Shown: one piece after another, positions 7,761 to 14,126 of the stretch
Layout: the number at the start of each line of letters is the position of its first letter
Numbering within the stretch: the first letter of the stretch is position 1
Source: an uncultured Clostridium sp.
GTDB lineage: Bacteria > Bacillota > Clostridia > TANB77 > CAG-508
Reading direction: 5' to 3'
DNA: 16,965 nucleotides
Assembly (NCBI GenBank): GCA_900556975.1
Contig: USQZ01000038.1
Coordinates: forward strand, 1-16,965
Position numbers and translations under genes: made by a program
Notes under the pieces: model-generated
Database searches by the model: none
What the model was told of the DNA's origin: nothing
Seen by the model: only the letters and a program-made list of their open reading frames with translations

Positions 7761-8363
7761 TTATTTATTAATTTTTTCTATAATTTCTTCTAGTGAAATT
7801 GGGCCTTCTCTTAAAATTTTGACTTCTTCTGATGTACAATCTACAATTGTGCTTGCTCTACCAAATGATACGTTTCCTTCCATCATTCCATCTAAGGTCG
7901 GACATACTTTTTCTATTTCATCTAAAGTAGTACATGTTGGTTCTCCACTTTGGTTAGCACTACTCATAAAAATTGGACTGTCTATTTTTCTAATTAGTTC
8001 TTCTAATGGTTTTGATGTTGCCATTCTTATAGCTATTGTTTTTTCCCCATTATTAACATACTCAGGTATTTCCGGCCTTTTTTCTAAAATTATAGTAATC
8101 GGACCTGGCATAAAATTATGAATTATTTTTTCTGCTTTTTCGCCTACTATAGCAATGCTTTTTATTTGTTCTTCATCTGAACACATAACTGGGAATAATT
8201 TAGTGGCAGGTCTGTTTTTAGTTTTTGCTAAATTGTCATGTGCTTGTTTGGAATTCATGCGTGCACATACGCCATATACAGTGTCTGTTGGAACACTGAT
8301 TACTCCATCTTTTTTTAGTATTTCTGCTAGTTCATCTATTTCTGTTTGTTTATATCTTTTCAT
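7761..8363 (-). CDS. tsaC: Threonylcarbamoyl-AMP synthase (element cargo)
   Basis: YrdC/Sua5-family enzyme that makes L-threonylcarbamoyl-adenylate from threonine, bicarbonate and ATP, the first step of the tRNA modification t6A. Motifs fit the family: VPTDTVYGV near the N-terminus, KNRPATKLFPVM with the substrate-binding K, R and K, AIRMA, SSANQSGEP and the C-terminal STIVD...ILREGPIS. It is the 200-residue single-domain form without the extra Sua5 domain. I start at the ATG at 8363, 8 bases behind AAAGGAG; a GTG three codons earlier overlaps that site. It is flanked by its own promoter-like sequence and a terminator, and lies wholly inside the element. A housekeeping tRNA-modification gene is an unexpected cargo: it may be a spare copy, a resistant variant, or the only copy in the genome. 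Confidence 0.9.
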   Translation of the reverse strand: MKRYKQTEIDELAEILKKDGVISVPTDTVYGVCARMNSKQAHDNLAKTKNRPATKLFPVMCSDEEQIKSIAIVGEKAEKIIHNFMPGPITIILEKRPEIPEYVNNGEKTIAIRMATSKPLEELIRKIDSPIFMSSANQSGEPTCTTLDEIEKVCPTLDGMMEGNVSFGRASTIVDCTSEEVKILREGPISLEEIIEKINK

Positions 8364-8399
8364 GTATGTCACTCCTTTGTTTTAAGTATTTTATCATAT

Positions 8400-8427
8400 A
8401 TTATATTAATCTTTGTTCATACGTAAA
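8400..8427 (-). promoter_or_regulatory. Possible promoter of tsaC
   Basis: Minus-strand -10 TATAAT (8400-8405), 16-bp spacer, -35 TTTACG (8422-8427; four of six consensus). It lies 36 bp before the tsaC start and overlaps the hairpin-associated repeat at 8409-8433. Confidence 0.4.
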
Positions 8428-8433
8428 ATTTGC
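8409..8433 (-). repeat. Dispersed 25-bp repeat, copy 1
   Basis: Minus-strand 25-mer from GCAAATTTTACG to AACAAAGAT. It matches the plus strand at 15929-15953 with three substitutions. In both places the left half is one arm of a small hairpin (here AATTGGC-TTT-GCAAATT, one mismatch). Confidence 0.5.
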
Positions 8434-8473
8434 AAAGCCAATTGCAGTGCATTGTTATTTTTCTATTATATTT

Positions 8474-8495
8474 AAAAGCCCCACGAGGGGGCTTT
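8474..8495 (-). terminator. Terminator of the 67-residue membrane protein gene
   Basis: GC-rich 8-bp stem AAAGCCCC-CTCGT-GGGGCTTT on the minus strand with a short T tail. It overlaps the stop codon of the preceding gene, so the cassette is very tight. Confidence 0.75.
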
Positions 8496-8697
8496 ACTGT
8501 AAATAGGTTAAGATATTGATCTTCAGTATGACATTCAATACCAGCCATAAAACGCCGGTCGCTACAACTATTGCAACGGCGTAGCCCAACAACCGTACGA
8601 TTACATTTGGATCTCCAAACATTCTTTCCAGTACTTTCAACATAAAAACACCAAAAATTACAATCGTAGCGATAAAGTAGATATTCATCATGTCCAT
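8494..8697 (-). CDS. Small two-helix membrane protein (unknown)
   Basis: A 67-residue protein of unknown function. Two hydrophobic stretches (about residues 5-20 and 32-60) are separated by a short charged loop, KVLERMFGDPN, so it should span the membrane twice. I do not recognise the family. Holin-like size and topology are compatible but prove nothing. The start is well supported: AGGAGG seven bases before the ATG. A near-consensus promoter (8743-8771) and a GC-rich terminator (8474-8495) enclose this single gene. Its base composition is visibly richer in G+C than the genes around it, pointing to a separate origin. This cassette structure is like the 'morons' of phages. Confidence 0.75.
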   Translation of the reverse strand: MDMMNIYFIATIVIFGVFMLKVLERMFGDPNVIVRLLGYAVAIVVATGVLWLVLNVILKINILTYLQ

Positions 8698-8742
8698 TGT
8701 TATACCTCCTAGGCTTTTTTAAATAAGTTTACAGTTATTCTA

Positions 8743-8771
8743 AGTATACTACATATTTTGCTTATTCGCAA
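8743..8771 (-). promoter_or_regulatory. Promoter of the 67-residue protein gene
   Basis: Minus-strand -35 TTGCGA (8766-8771, inside the last codons of the recombinase), 17-bp spacer, -10 TATACT (8743-8748). It lies about 45 bp before the start codon. Confidence 0.6.
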
Positions 8772-10354
8772 CTTTGGTAGTTAAATTTGATTCTTAGACT
8801 TCCGTCTTCTTTTACGTATATACATTGGATTAATTCTGATATTATATTTCTTGTAAGCTTTGCTATTTGATTTTTCTCTTTCAATTCCTTCAGAAGGTTA
8901 TTTTCTTTTTTATCCTCTTTCTTTTCTTCTTTTAATTGCCTGATATTTTTTTCTATTAATTCCTGCTTTAAATTGTATTTCTTTTTATATTCTGTATATT
9001 CTTCTTTTGTTATATCCTCATTTTTCCAGTCTTCATATAAACTCTGCTTATAATTTACTATTCTTTTTATTTCATTTTCTTTTTCTAAAATTAAACTTTC
9101 TACTTCATTAAGCTTTTTATTGTTATTAAATTTTTCGTTCTCTTTTATTATCTCATTTGTATCAATATATTTTTTTATATACATGTTAATTAATTTTAGT
9201 ATTGTTTCATATATTTCTTCTGCTTTTATTGTGTGTTTGGTGCATAATTTATTGGATTTTTTTCTATATGTACTGCAAATATAATACTCATATTTCTTAC
9301 CTGTTTTATTAGTACTGCTTTTCTTATTCATTGCCATTTGACATTCATTACATTTTATTATTCCTGCCCATATTGATGTTGTTTGTGTTTGGGGAGAAGT
9401 TCTAATTTCTTTTTGATTTAGTTCTTGTGCTTTTTCGAATGTGGCTTTATCAATAATTCCTTTATGTGTATTTTCTACTCTAATCCAATCATCTTTAGAA
9501 ACTTTTTCTACTTTGTGAATTTTATAACTTTTAGATTTTCTTTTTCCTTGTACTGTATTTCCAATATATACCTCATTTTTTAAAATATTTCTTATTGTAG
9601 AAGGTGTCCAATTATATTTATCATCCTGAATTCCATAATTTTTATAATTTTGTTTTAGCTTTATTTTTTTATATCCTGTTGGATTTAATATTCCTAAATC
9701 ATTTAATTTATGACATATTGATATTTTTCCCATTCCTTTATACACATACCAGTTAAATATATTTTTCACTATCTCTGTTGATTCTTTATCTATTATTAAT
9801 TTATGTTTATCTTTTTTATCTTTTACATAACCATATGGGGCAAAAGCACCTACAAACTCGCCTTTTTTCTTTTTCGTATTCAATGCTGTTCTAATTTTAA
9901 TAGATGTATCTCTACAATATTCATCGTTTATCAAGTTTTTAAATGGTACAATTATCGTATTTGTGCTATCAGGATTTTTAAAACTGTCTATCATATCGTT
10001 TATTGCAATAAATCTGATATTATATAAAGGAAAGATTTGTTCTATGTAATTTCCTACTTCAATGTAGTTTCTTCCAAGTCTTGATAGATCTTTAACAATT
10101 ACGCTATTTATTTTTTCTTTTTTCATATCAGTTAATAGCTTTTGAAATCCAGGTCTATTAAAATCTGTTCCTGTAAATCCATCATCCACGTATGTTTCAA
10201 ATATTTCTATATCATCTTGTTCGTCTACAAATTCTTGCAATAATTCTTTTTGACTTGTTATACTATTGCTTTCTTTTTTATTTTTTCCAATATCTAAATC
10301 TTCTTGTGATAGTCGTATGTATAACCCTGCTGTCCACATTTTTTTACAAATCAT
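8762..10354 (-). CDS. Large serine recombinase (TnpX-like)
   Basis: Site-specific recombinase that would cut both strands at the core dinucleotide through a phosphoserine link and catalyse integration and excision. The N-terminal resolvase domain has the catalytic S16 in AGLYIRLSQED and the conserved arginines of KDLSRLGRNY. A recombinase DNA-binding domain follows (about residues 180-320). Then comes a zinc ribbon with C335, C338, C360 and C371. A Lys/Glu-rich coiled coil (about 415-490) completes the large-serine-integrase plan. Length, 530 residues, is typical. It begins 13 bp after the TnpW-like gene, with AGGA six bases before the ATG. No terminator is visible between the spoVD 5' part and this gene, so transcription of spoVD may also express it. 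No frameshift or missing catalytic residue is seen; it should be active. Confidence 0.95.
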   Translation of the reverse strand: MICKKMWTAGLYIRLSQEDLDIGKNKKESNSITSQKELLQEFVDEQDDIEIFETYVDDGFTGTDFNRPGFQKLLTDMKKEKINSVIVKDLSRLGRNYIEVGNYIEQIFPLYNIRFIAINDMIDSFKNPDSTNTIIVPFKNLINDEYCRDTSIKIRTALNTKKKKGEFVGAFAPYGYVKDKKDKHKLIIDKESTEIVKNIFNWYVYKGMGKISICHKLNDLGILNPTGYKKIKLKQNYKNYGIQDDKYNWTPSTIRNILKNEVYIGNTVQGKRKSKSYKIHKVEKVSKDDWIRVENTHKGIIDKATFEKAQELNQKEIRTSPQTQTTSIWAGIIKCNECQMAMNKKSSTNKTGKKYEYYICSTYRKKSNKLCTKHTIKAEEIYETILKLINMYIKKYIDTNEIIKENEKFNNNKKLNEVESLILEKENEIKRIVNYKQSLYEDWKNEDITKEEYTEYKKKYNLKQELIEKNIRQLKEEKKEDKKENNLLKELKEKNQIAKLTRNIISELIQCIYVKEDGSLRIKFNYQSCE

Positions 10355-10367
10355 AATTTATCCTAAA

Positions 10368-10505
10368 CTATTCATGTTTTAAAATATTTAATATACATTC
10401 TTTCAATGTTTTATTAGTGTTTGAATACTCTACTTGAACGAATGTATCTCCAATTTTAAATATTTCTTCTTCATTTGTAGTTATTTTATTTTCTAAATAA
10501 TCCAT
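10368..10505 (-). CDS. Small TnpW-like protein upstream of recombinase
   Basis: A 45-residue reading frame starting at the ATG at 10505 behind AAGGGGATAGG. The segment FKIGDTFVQVEYSNTNKTL resembles the short TnpW-type proteins that precede TnpX-like recombinases in clostridial transposons, where an IG-T--V--S-T--T pattern recurs. That match is from memory and is tentative. Position supports it: it sits between the element end and the recombinase, same strand, 13 bp gap. Its role is unknown; a directionality factor or regulator is conceivable. A weak promoter-like pair (TGGACA at 10570-10575, TATAAC at 10549-10554, spacing 15) lies upstream, inside the attachment-site arm. Confidence 0.6.
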   Translation of the reverse strand: MDYLENKITTNEEEIFKIGDTFVQVEYSNTNKTLKECILNILKHE

Positions 10506-10555
10506 ATTTCCTATCCCCTTCTTGATTTAAATAACTTTTTTGTGCATTGTTATAA

Positions 10556-10581
10556 TGTGTTGTTTATATTGTCCAATCTCC
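10556..10581 (-). other. Element end / hybrid attachment site (recombinase side)
   Basis: Minus strand: GG core (10580-10581), AGATTGGA, then CAATATAAACAACACA. Its outer CAACACA and inner TTGGA are the reverse complements of TGTGTTG and TCCAA at the other end, at identical distances from the core (15 of 24 arm positions match). The stop codon that ends the truncated spoVD lies inside this arm. Confidence 0.8.
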
Positions 10582-12273
10582 TCCTTGATGCCCTCCTTCA
10601 CCTGTTGGATTATAAAGTGTTACTAACATTACCATTTGAGGATTTTCAATAGGTGCTACTCCTATAAATGATGTAACATATTTTCCTGTATTTACGCCAT
10701 CTTCTGATGTTCCTGTTTTTCCACCTATTCTATATCCTTCTACTTTTGCATTTTTTCCAGTTCCTTCTGAAACAACTGATTCCATCATATTCAGTACCTT
10801 TTCTGCAGTTTCTTCAGATATTACTTGATTTTTGTATTCAGGTTCTATTTCTTCTCTTTCTTCAGTATCTGATTTTATTATCGTTTTTACTAATCTAGGT
10901 TTTACGTACTTTCCTTTATTTGCAATTGTTGAGAGCATTGTTACCATTTGAATTGGTGTAACTTCAAATCTTTGGCCAAAACTTATTGTTGCAAGTTCTA
11001 CTGGCCCAACTTTTTCTTTTGCTAAAAAAATACTTTCTGCTTCTCCTGGAATATCTATTCCTGTTTTTTGCAAGAATCCAAATTTCTCTAAATAACTATA
11101 ATATGTTTCAACACCCATTCGCTGTCCTAGGCCAATAAATACTGGATTACATGAATTCATCAAAGCTTCTCTTAGCGATTCTGGTCCATGTGGTCTATAG
11201 TATCTCCAACATTTAATTCTAACACCTGCAACTTCTATCCCTCCACTGCAACAAAACTCTCCTGATTTATCTGTATCTGTAATTTTTTCTTCTAGTGAAG
11301 CTGATGCAGTTACTAATTTAAATGTTGATCCTGGTTCATATGTATCTGCAATAGCTTTATTTCTCCACATAGCTTGCAAACTATTATTTTTTTCTTCTGC
11401 AGATAGAGTATCCCATACAGATTCTAATTCTGAATTATTAATTTTAAATGGTTCGTTCAAATTGAAATTTGGATATGTTGCCATTGCTAATATATCCCCA
11501 TTTTGCGGATTCATTATTATAATATTTCCACCATCTGTACACTTGTTGTCTATGCAAGCTTCTTCTAAATATTTTTCCACTATTTGTTCAATATTTTTAT
11601 CTATAGTTAACTCTATACTGTTCCCTTCGATTGCATCTGTATATTTTTCTTCTGTATCACCTATGTTTTTTCCTTTTGCATCCGTTGTTTTACTTATACT
11701 TCCTTTTTTACCTTTTAATATTTCGTCATACTTTGCTTCAATTCCGTTTAATCCTTGATTATCTGAACCACAAAAACCTATTATCTGTGAAGCAAGTTTG
11801 CTATATGGATAATATCTTTTTGTATCCTCATCTATGTTTATTCCTTGGTCGATATTATTTTCTATCATCCATTGTCTTAGTACATTACTTTTTTCTTTTT
11901 CTATTTTCTTACCGATTATTTCTATTGAACTATTTCTATTTACTTTTTTTAAAATTTTTTCATAGTCTATTTCTAAAACTTCTGATATTTTTCTAGCAAC
12001 AAGTTCTTTCTTTTCTTTTGGAATATTATTTGGATTTATTGTTATCATCTCGCTACTTGCACTCATCGCTAGAATTTCACCGTTTCTGTCATATATTATC
12101 CCACGTTTGGCTGATATTTCTCTGTCTAAATTTTGTTGTTCTTGTGCCATTTGACTTAATCTTTTTCCTTGAATCACCTGAATCCAAAACAATCTTATTA
12201 ACAATATAATAAATATTATTATTACTATAAATAGCATTATTCTTATTCTCTTTTTTGTATTTAAAAAACCCAT
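10564..12273 (-). CDS. spoVD: SpoVD/FtsI class B PBP, 5' part (interrupted)
   Basis: Class B penicillin-binding protein (peptidoglycan transpeptidase) working outside the membrane with a SEDS polymerase. It has an N-terminal membrane anchor (about residues 12-33) and a dimerisation-domain start, RGIIYDRNGEILA (57-69). The transpeptidase motifs are S316-TFK, S374-C-N and K519-TG. The frame runs normally to residue 565 (GGHQGG), then four foreign residues (DWTI) and a stop, all coded by the inserted element. The missing end, the last helix of the transpeptidase fold plus a PASTA domain, lies at 7407-7682. Loss of that helix probably destabilises the enzyme. Rejoined, the protein would be 655 residues with one PASTA domain, the SpoVD layout. 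It follows ftsL, as spoVD or ftsI does in Firmicutes; AAAGGAG precedes the ATG. If this is the only division PBP, cells with the element would need another solution. Confidence 0.93.
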   Translation of the reverse strand: MGFLNTKKRIRIMLFIVIIIFIILLIRLFWIQVIQGKRLSQMAQEQQNLDREISAKRGIIYDRNGEILAMSASSEMITINPNNIPKEKKELVARKISEVLEIDYEKILKKVNRNSSIEIIGKKIEKEKSNVLRQWMIENNIDQGINIDEDTKRYYPYSKLASQIIGFCGSDNQGLNGIEAKYDEILKGKKGSISKTTDAKGKNIGDTEEKYTDAIEGNSIELTIDKNIEQIVEKYLEEACIDNKCTDGGNIIIMNPQNGDILAMATYPNFNLNEPFKINNSELESVWDTLSAEEKNNSLQAMWRNKAIADTYEPGSTFKLVTASASLEEKITDTDKSGEFCCSGGIEVAGVRIKCWRYYRPHGPESLREALMNSCNPVFIGLGQRMGVETYYSYLEKFGFLQKTGIDIPGEAESIFLAKEKVGPVELATISFGQRFEVTPIQMVTMLSTIANKGKYVKPRLVKTIIKSDTEEREEIEPEYKNQVISEETAEKVLNMMESVVSEGTGKNAKVEGYRIGGKTGTSEDGVNTGKYVTSFIGVAPIENPQMVMLVTLYNPTGEGGHQGGDWTI

Positions 12274-12328
12274 GATAATCTCCTTTATAAAGATTATTCA
12301 TGAGTTTTTGATATTATTATTTATTTTA

Positions 12329-12850
12329 TTAAAATATACTTTTAAATTTATTTATTACCGTATTTATAAATCCATCATTTTTTTCTATAACAACTGTTTC
12401 TGTTGCTGGTTGTATGTAGTCTTTCTTAGGTAGATTTACATACACAGTTTGTTTATTGCTTAATTTTTGCATTCCTAACAGTTCTTTCGCTTGTTGCTCT
12501 ACATTGTTGTAATTCAAGCTATTTTCAATATCTACTTTCATTTGATCATTTTCTTTTTCAATTGCCATATATTTTTCTTTTAGTTCTTCAGTTTTTGAAA
12601 ATGATTCATCTATTTGTGAATTTCTATAGCTCATTGTTAGTACAGCAGAAAATACTATTAACACAGCTGCTATTAATTTAAATTGATCTTTTCTTCTTAT
12701 TATTGATGCTTTTGAAATATTTTTTGTTTTATTTTTATTTCGAGGTGTGACTGATTTTTTAGGATATTTTTTTGTAACTGGACTATATTCAGGTTCCAAT
12801 TTTCTTGGGCTAGTTTCGTATTGATATCTATTATATCTTGGTACAGCCAA
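12329..12850 (-). CDS. ftsL: Cell division protein FtsL
   Basis: Small bitopic division protein that joins FtsB/DivIC-type partners at the septum. The sequence is poorly conserved, as usual, but the plan fits: a basic cytoplasmic N-terminus of about 55 residues, one membrane segment (about 59-75, LIAAVLIVFSAVLTM), then a coiled coil (about 79-125) and a short tail. At 173 residues it is longer than most because of the basic N-terminus. The start is a TTG at 12850, with AGGAGG 11 bases upstream inside the end of rsmH. Identification rests strongly on position between rsmH and the penicillin-binding protein gene. Confidence 0.78.
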   Translation of the reverse strand: MAVPRYNRYQYETSPRKLEPEYSPVTKKYPKKSVTPRNKNKTKNISKASIIRRKDQFKLIAAVLIVFSAVLTMSYRNSQIDESFSKTEELKEKYMAIEKENDQMKVDIENSLNYNNVEQQAKELLGMQKLSNKQTVYVNLPKKDYIQPATETVVIEKNDGFINTVINKFKSIF

Positions 12851-12867
12851 TATCCTTACACCTCCTT

Positions 12868-13800
12868 TTATATTTTTTCGAAAATTCTTAGTTTTGCACT
12901 TTTACTTCTCGAATTATTTTTCATTTCTTCTTTGGTTGGTAATATTGGTTTTTTAGTAATTATTTTACCTCTTTTAATTGCTCCACATGCGCAATATGGT
13001 AAGCCTGGTGGACATATACATTTTCCTTCTGCATCTATGTATGCATTTTTCACTGCTCTATCTTCTAAGGAATGGAATGTTATTATGCATAATCTTCCGC
13101 CTGGTTTTAAGCATTCTATTGAATTTAATACTGTTTGATATAGTGGTTTTATCTCATCATTTACTTCTATTCTAATTGCTTGAAATGTTCTTTTGGCTGG
13201 ATGCGAGTCTTTACTTCTAAATTTAGCTGGTATTGATTTTTCAATAATATCTACTAGTTGCTTTGTTGTTGTTATCTCTTGTTTTTTTCTTTCTATGCAG
13301 ATATTTTTTGCAATCTGTCTCGAAAAACGTTCTTCACCATAATCATATATGATTTTAGCTAACTCTTCTTCTTTATAATTATTTACAACAATTTTTGCAT
13401 CTAGTTTTTGTGTTTTATCCATTCTCATGTCTAAAACATTTTCACCTAAATAGCTAAATCCTCTGTTTCTCTCATCTAATTGATATGAAGAAACTCCTAA
13501 ATCTAGCAAAATTCCGTCTACTTTTTCTATATTTAAGTCTTCTAATATTTCTTTTATATCATCATGATTTCCATGATAATATATTACATTAGAATACTCT
13601 TTTAGTCTTTCTTTTGCAGCTTTCAATGCATCTTCATCTCTGTCTATTCCAATTAGTTTTCCTTGAGCTGAAAGCTTTTTTATTATTTCACTACTATGTC
13701 CTGCTCCTCCTAATGTACCATCTACATAGATTCCATTAGGTTTAATCTTTAATCCATCTATACATTCGTTTAGTAGTACTGATTTGTGAACAAAATCCAT
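12868..13800 (-). CDS. rsmH: 16S rRNA m4C1402 methyltransferase
   Basis: SAM-dependent methyltransferase (formerly MraW) that modifies N4 of C1402 in the 16S rRNA decoding site. The SAM loop is VDGTLGGAGHS (residues 26-36). Other family blocks are LLDLGVSSYQLDERNRGFSY, HPAKRTFQAIRIEVNDE and FHSLEDRAVK. At 310 residues it is the usual length. The ATG follows AGAGG. It is separated from mraZ by 326 bp, while the two are usually nearly adjacent. A promoter with an extended -10 inside a palindrome (13834-13855) lies about 35 bp upstream, so it may start its own transcript. Confidence 0.97.
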   Translation of the reverse strand: MDFVHKSVLLNECIDGLKIKPNGIYVDGTLGGAGHSSEIIKKLSAQGKLIGIDRDEDALKAAKERLKEYSNVIYYHGNHDDIKEILEDLNIEKVDGILLDLGVSSYQLDERNRGFSYLGENVLDMRMDKTQKLDAKIVVNNYKEEELAKIIYDYGEERFSRQIAKNICIERKKQEITTTKQLVDIIEKSIPAKFRSKDSHPAKRTFQAIRIEVNDEIKPLYQTVLNSIECLKPGGRLCIITFHSLEDRAVKNAYIDAEGKCICPPGLPYCACGAIKRGKIITKKPILPTKEEMKNNSRSKSAKLRIFEKI

Positions 13801-13833
13801 TAGAACCTCTTTTACATTTATAATTGCTAAAAA

Positions 13834-13855
13834 GTTGGTATCAAATTATACCAAC
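13834..13855 (-). promoter_or_regulatory. Extended -10 promoter within a palindrome, before rsmH
   Basis: Arms GTTGGTAT and ATACCAAC (8 bp each, 6-base spacer) enclose a minus-strand extended -10, TGGTATAAT (TATAAT at 13845-13850). The -35 is weak (TTAATT at 17 bp). A palindrome on top of a -10 suggests a repressor operator, but the regulator is not known. The predicted transcript start is about 38 bp before rsmH. Confidence 0.45.
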
Positions 13856-13882
13856 TGTCAACTTCTAAATTAAGTATATCTT

Positions 13883-13913
13883 ACATCTTCTGAGGTTATA
13901 CCTCAGAAGATGT
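13883..13913. other. Perfect 14-bp hairpin in mraZ-rsmH gap
   Basis: Arms 13883-13896 and 13900-13913 are exact reverse complements around the 3-base loop TAT. On the minus strand no T run follows, so it is not a standard terminator for mraZ. It may be an RNA processing or stability structure or a protein site. Confidence 0.7.
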
Positions 13914-13917
13914 TTCT

Positions 13918-14122
13918 CTTTTGTTCTTTAAAAGATTTTTCTTTTTTACTTTACTAATTCTTTTGTAATTTAATATCTTTTGAATCTTAATGATCTTTTG
14001 TGAACTTTAAAATTCTTTAGTATTAAACTCTTTGGCAGCTATTTAGCTGCCAGCTTATCTTTGGTACTTTAATATCTTTTGTATTTAATTAATTTATCTT
14101 TTGTTTTTTATATAAACTTTTG
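13918..14122. repeat. Array of spaced CTTTTG motifs in mraZ-rsmH gap
   Basis: CTTTTG or a one-base variant (CTTTAG, CTTTGG) starts at 13918, 13960, 13977, 13995, 14015, 14030, 14059, 14076, 14098 and 14117. Spacing is mostly 15-22 bp. Several are extended to ATCTTTTGT. Minus-strand RNA would read CAAAAG repeatedly. No coding frame is seen in this 326-bp gap. Part of the signal may come simply from AT-rich composition. Confidence 0.4.
14033..14052. other. 8-bp hairpin in mraZ-rsmH gap
   Basis: Arms TGGCAGCT and AGCTGCCA with loop ATTT. It is the only GC-rich patch in the gap and breaks the regular spacing of the CTTTTG motifs. No T run follows on either strand. Confidence 0.6.
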
Positions 14123-14126
14123 CAAG

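Larger units (their letters stand above)
7681..10581. mobile_element. 2.9-kb serine-recombinase intervening element in spoVD
   Basis: The sequence between the two spoVD parts. Taking one copy of the GG core, the excised circle would be 2,899 bp. All four genes lie on the minus strand: a TnpW-like small protein, a large serine recombinase next to one end (the usual integrase position), a 67-residue membrane protein, and tsaC. There are no long terminal inverted or direct repeats, as expected of serine integrases, which share only a 2-bp core. Boundaries rest on two independent facts: the reading frame is restored at GG, and the joined ends form an attP-like palindrome centred on the same GG. 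Cargo genes have their own promoters and terminators. No conjugation or replication genes are present, so it moves at most by integration and excision or relies on other elements. Confidence 0.9.

Noticed and set aside
7681..10581. Insertion sequence or group II intron in spoVD
   Set aside because: No DDE transposase, reverse transcriptase, terminal inverted repeats or long target duplication; a serine recombinase with a 2-bp core explains the ends.
10564..12273. A naturally short PBP without a PASTA domain
   Set aside because: The stop and the last four residues come from the inserted sequence, and the missing fold end is present 2.9 kb downstream.
13856..13861. TTGACA as the -35 for the rsmH promoter
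   Set aside because: It is only 5 bp from the TATAAT and no -10 lies 17 bp downstream.
13883..13913. Rho-independent terminator for mraZ
   Set aside because: The stem is perfect but no T run follows on the minus strand.
13918..14122. CRISPR array
   Set aside because: Motifs are only about 6-9 bp, with short AT-rich spacers and no repeat of 23 bp or more; no cas genes.
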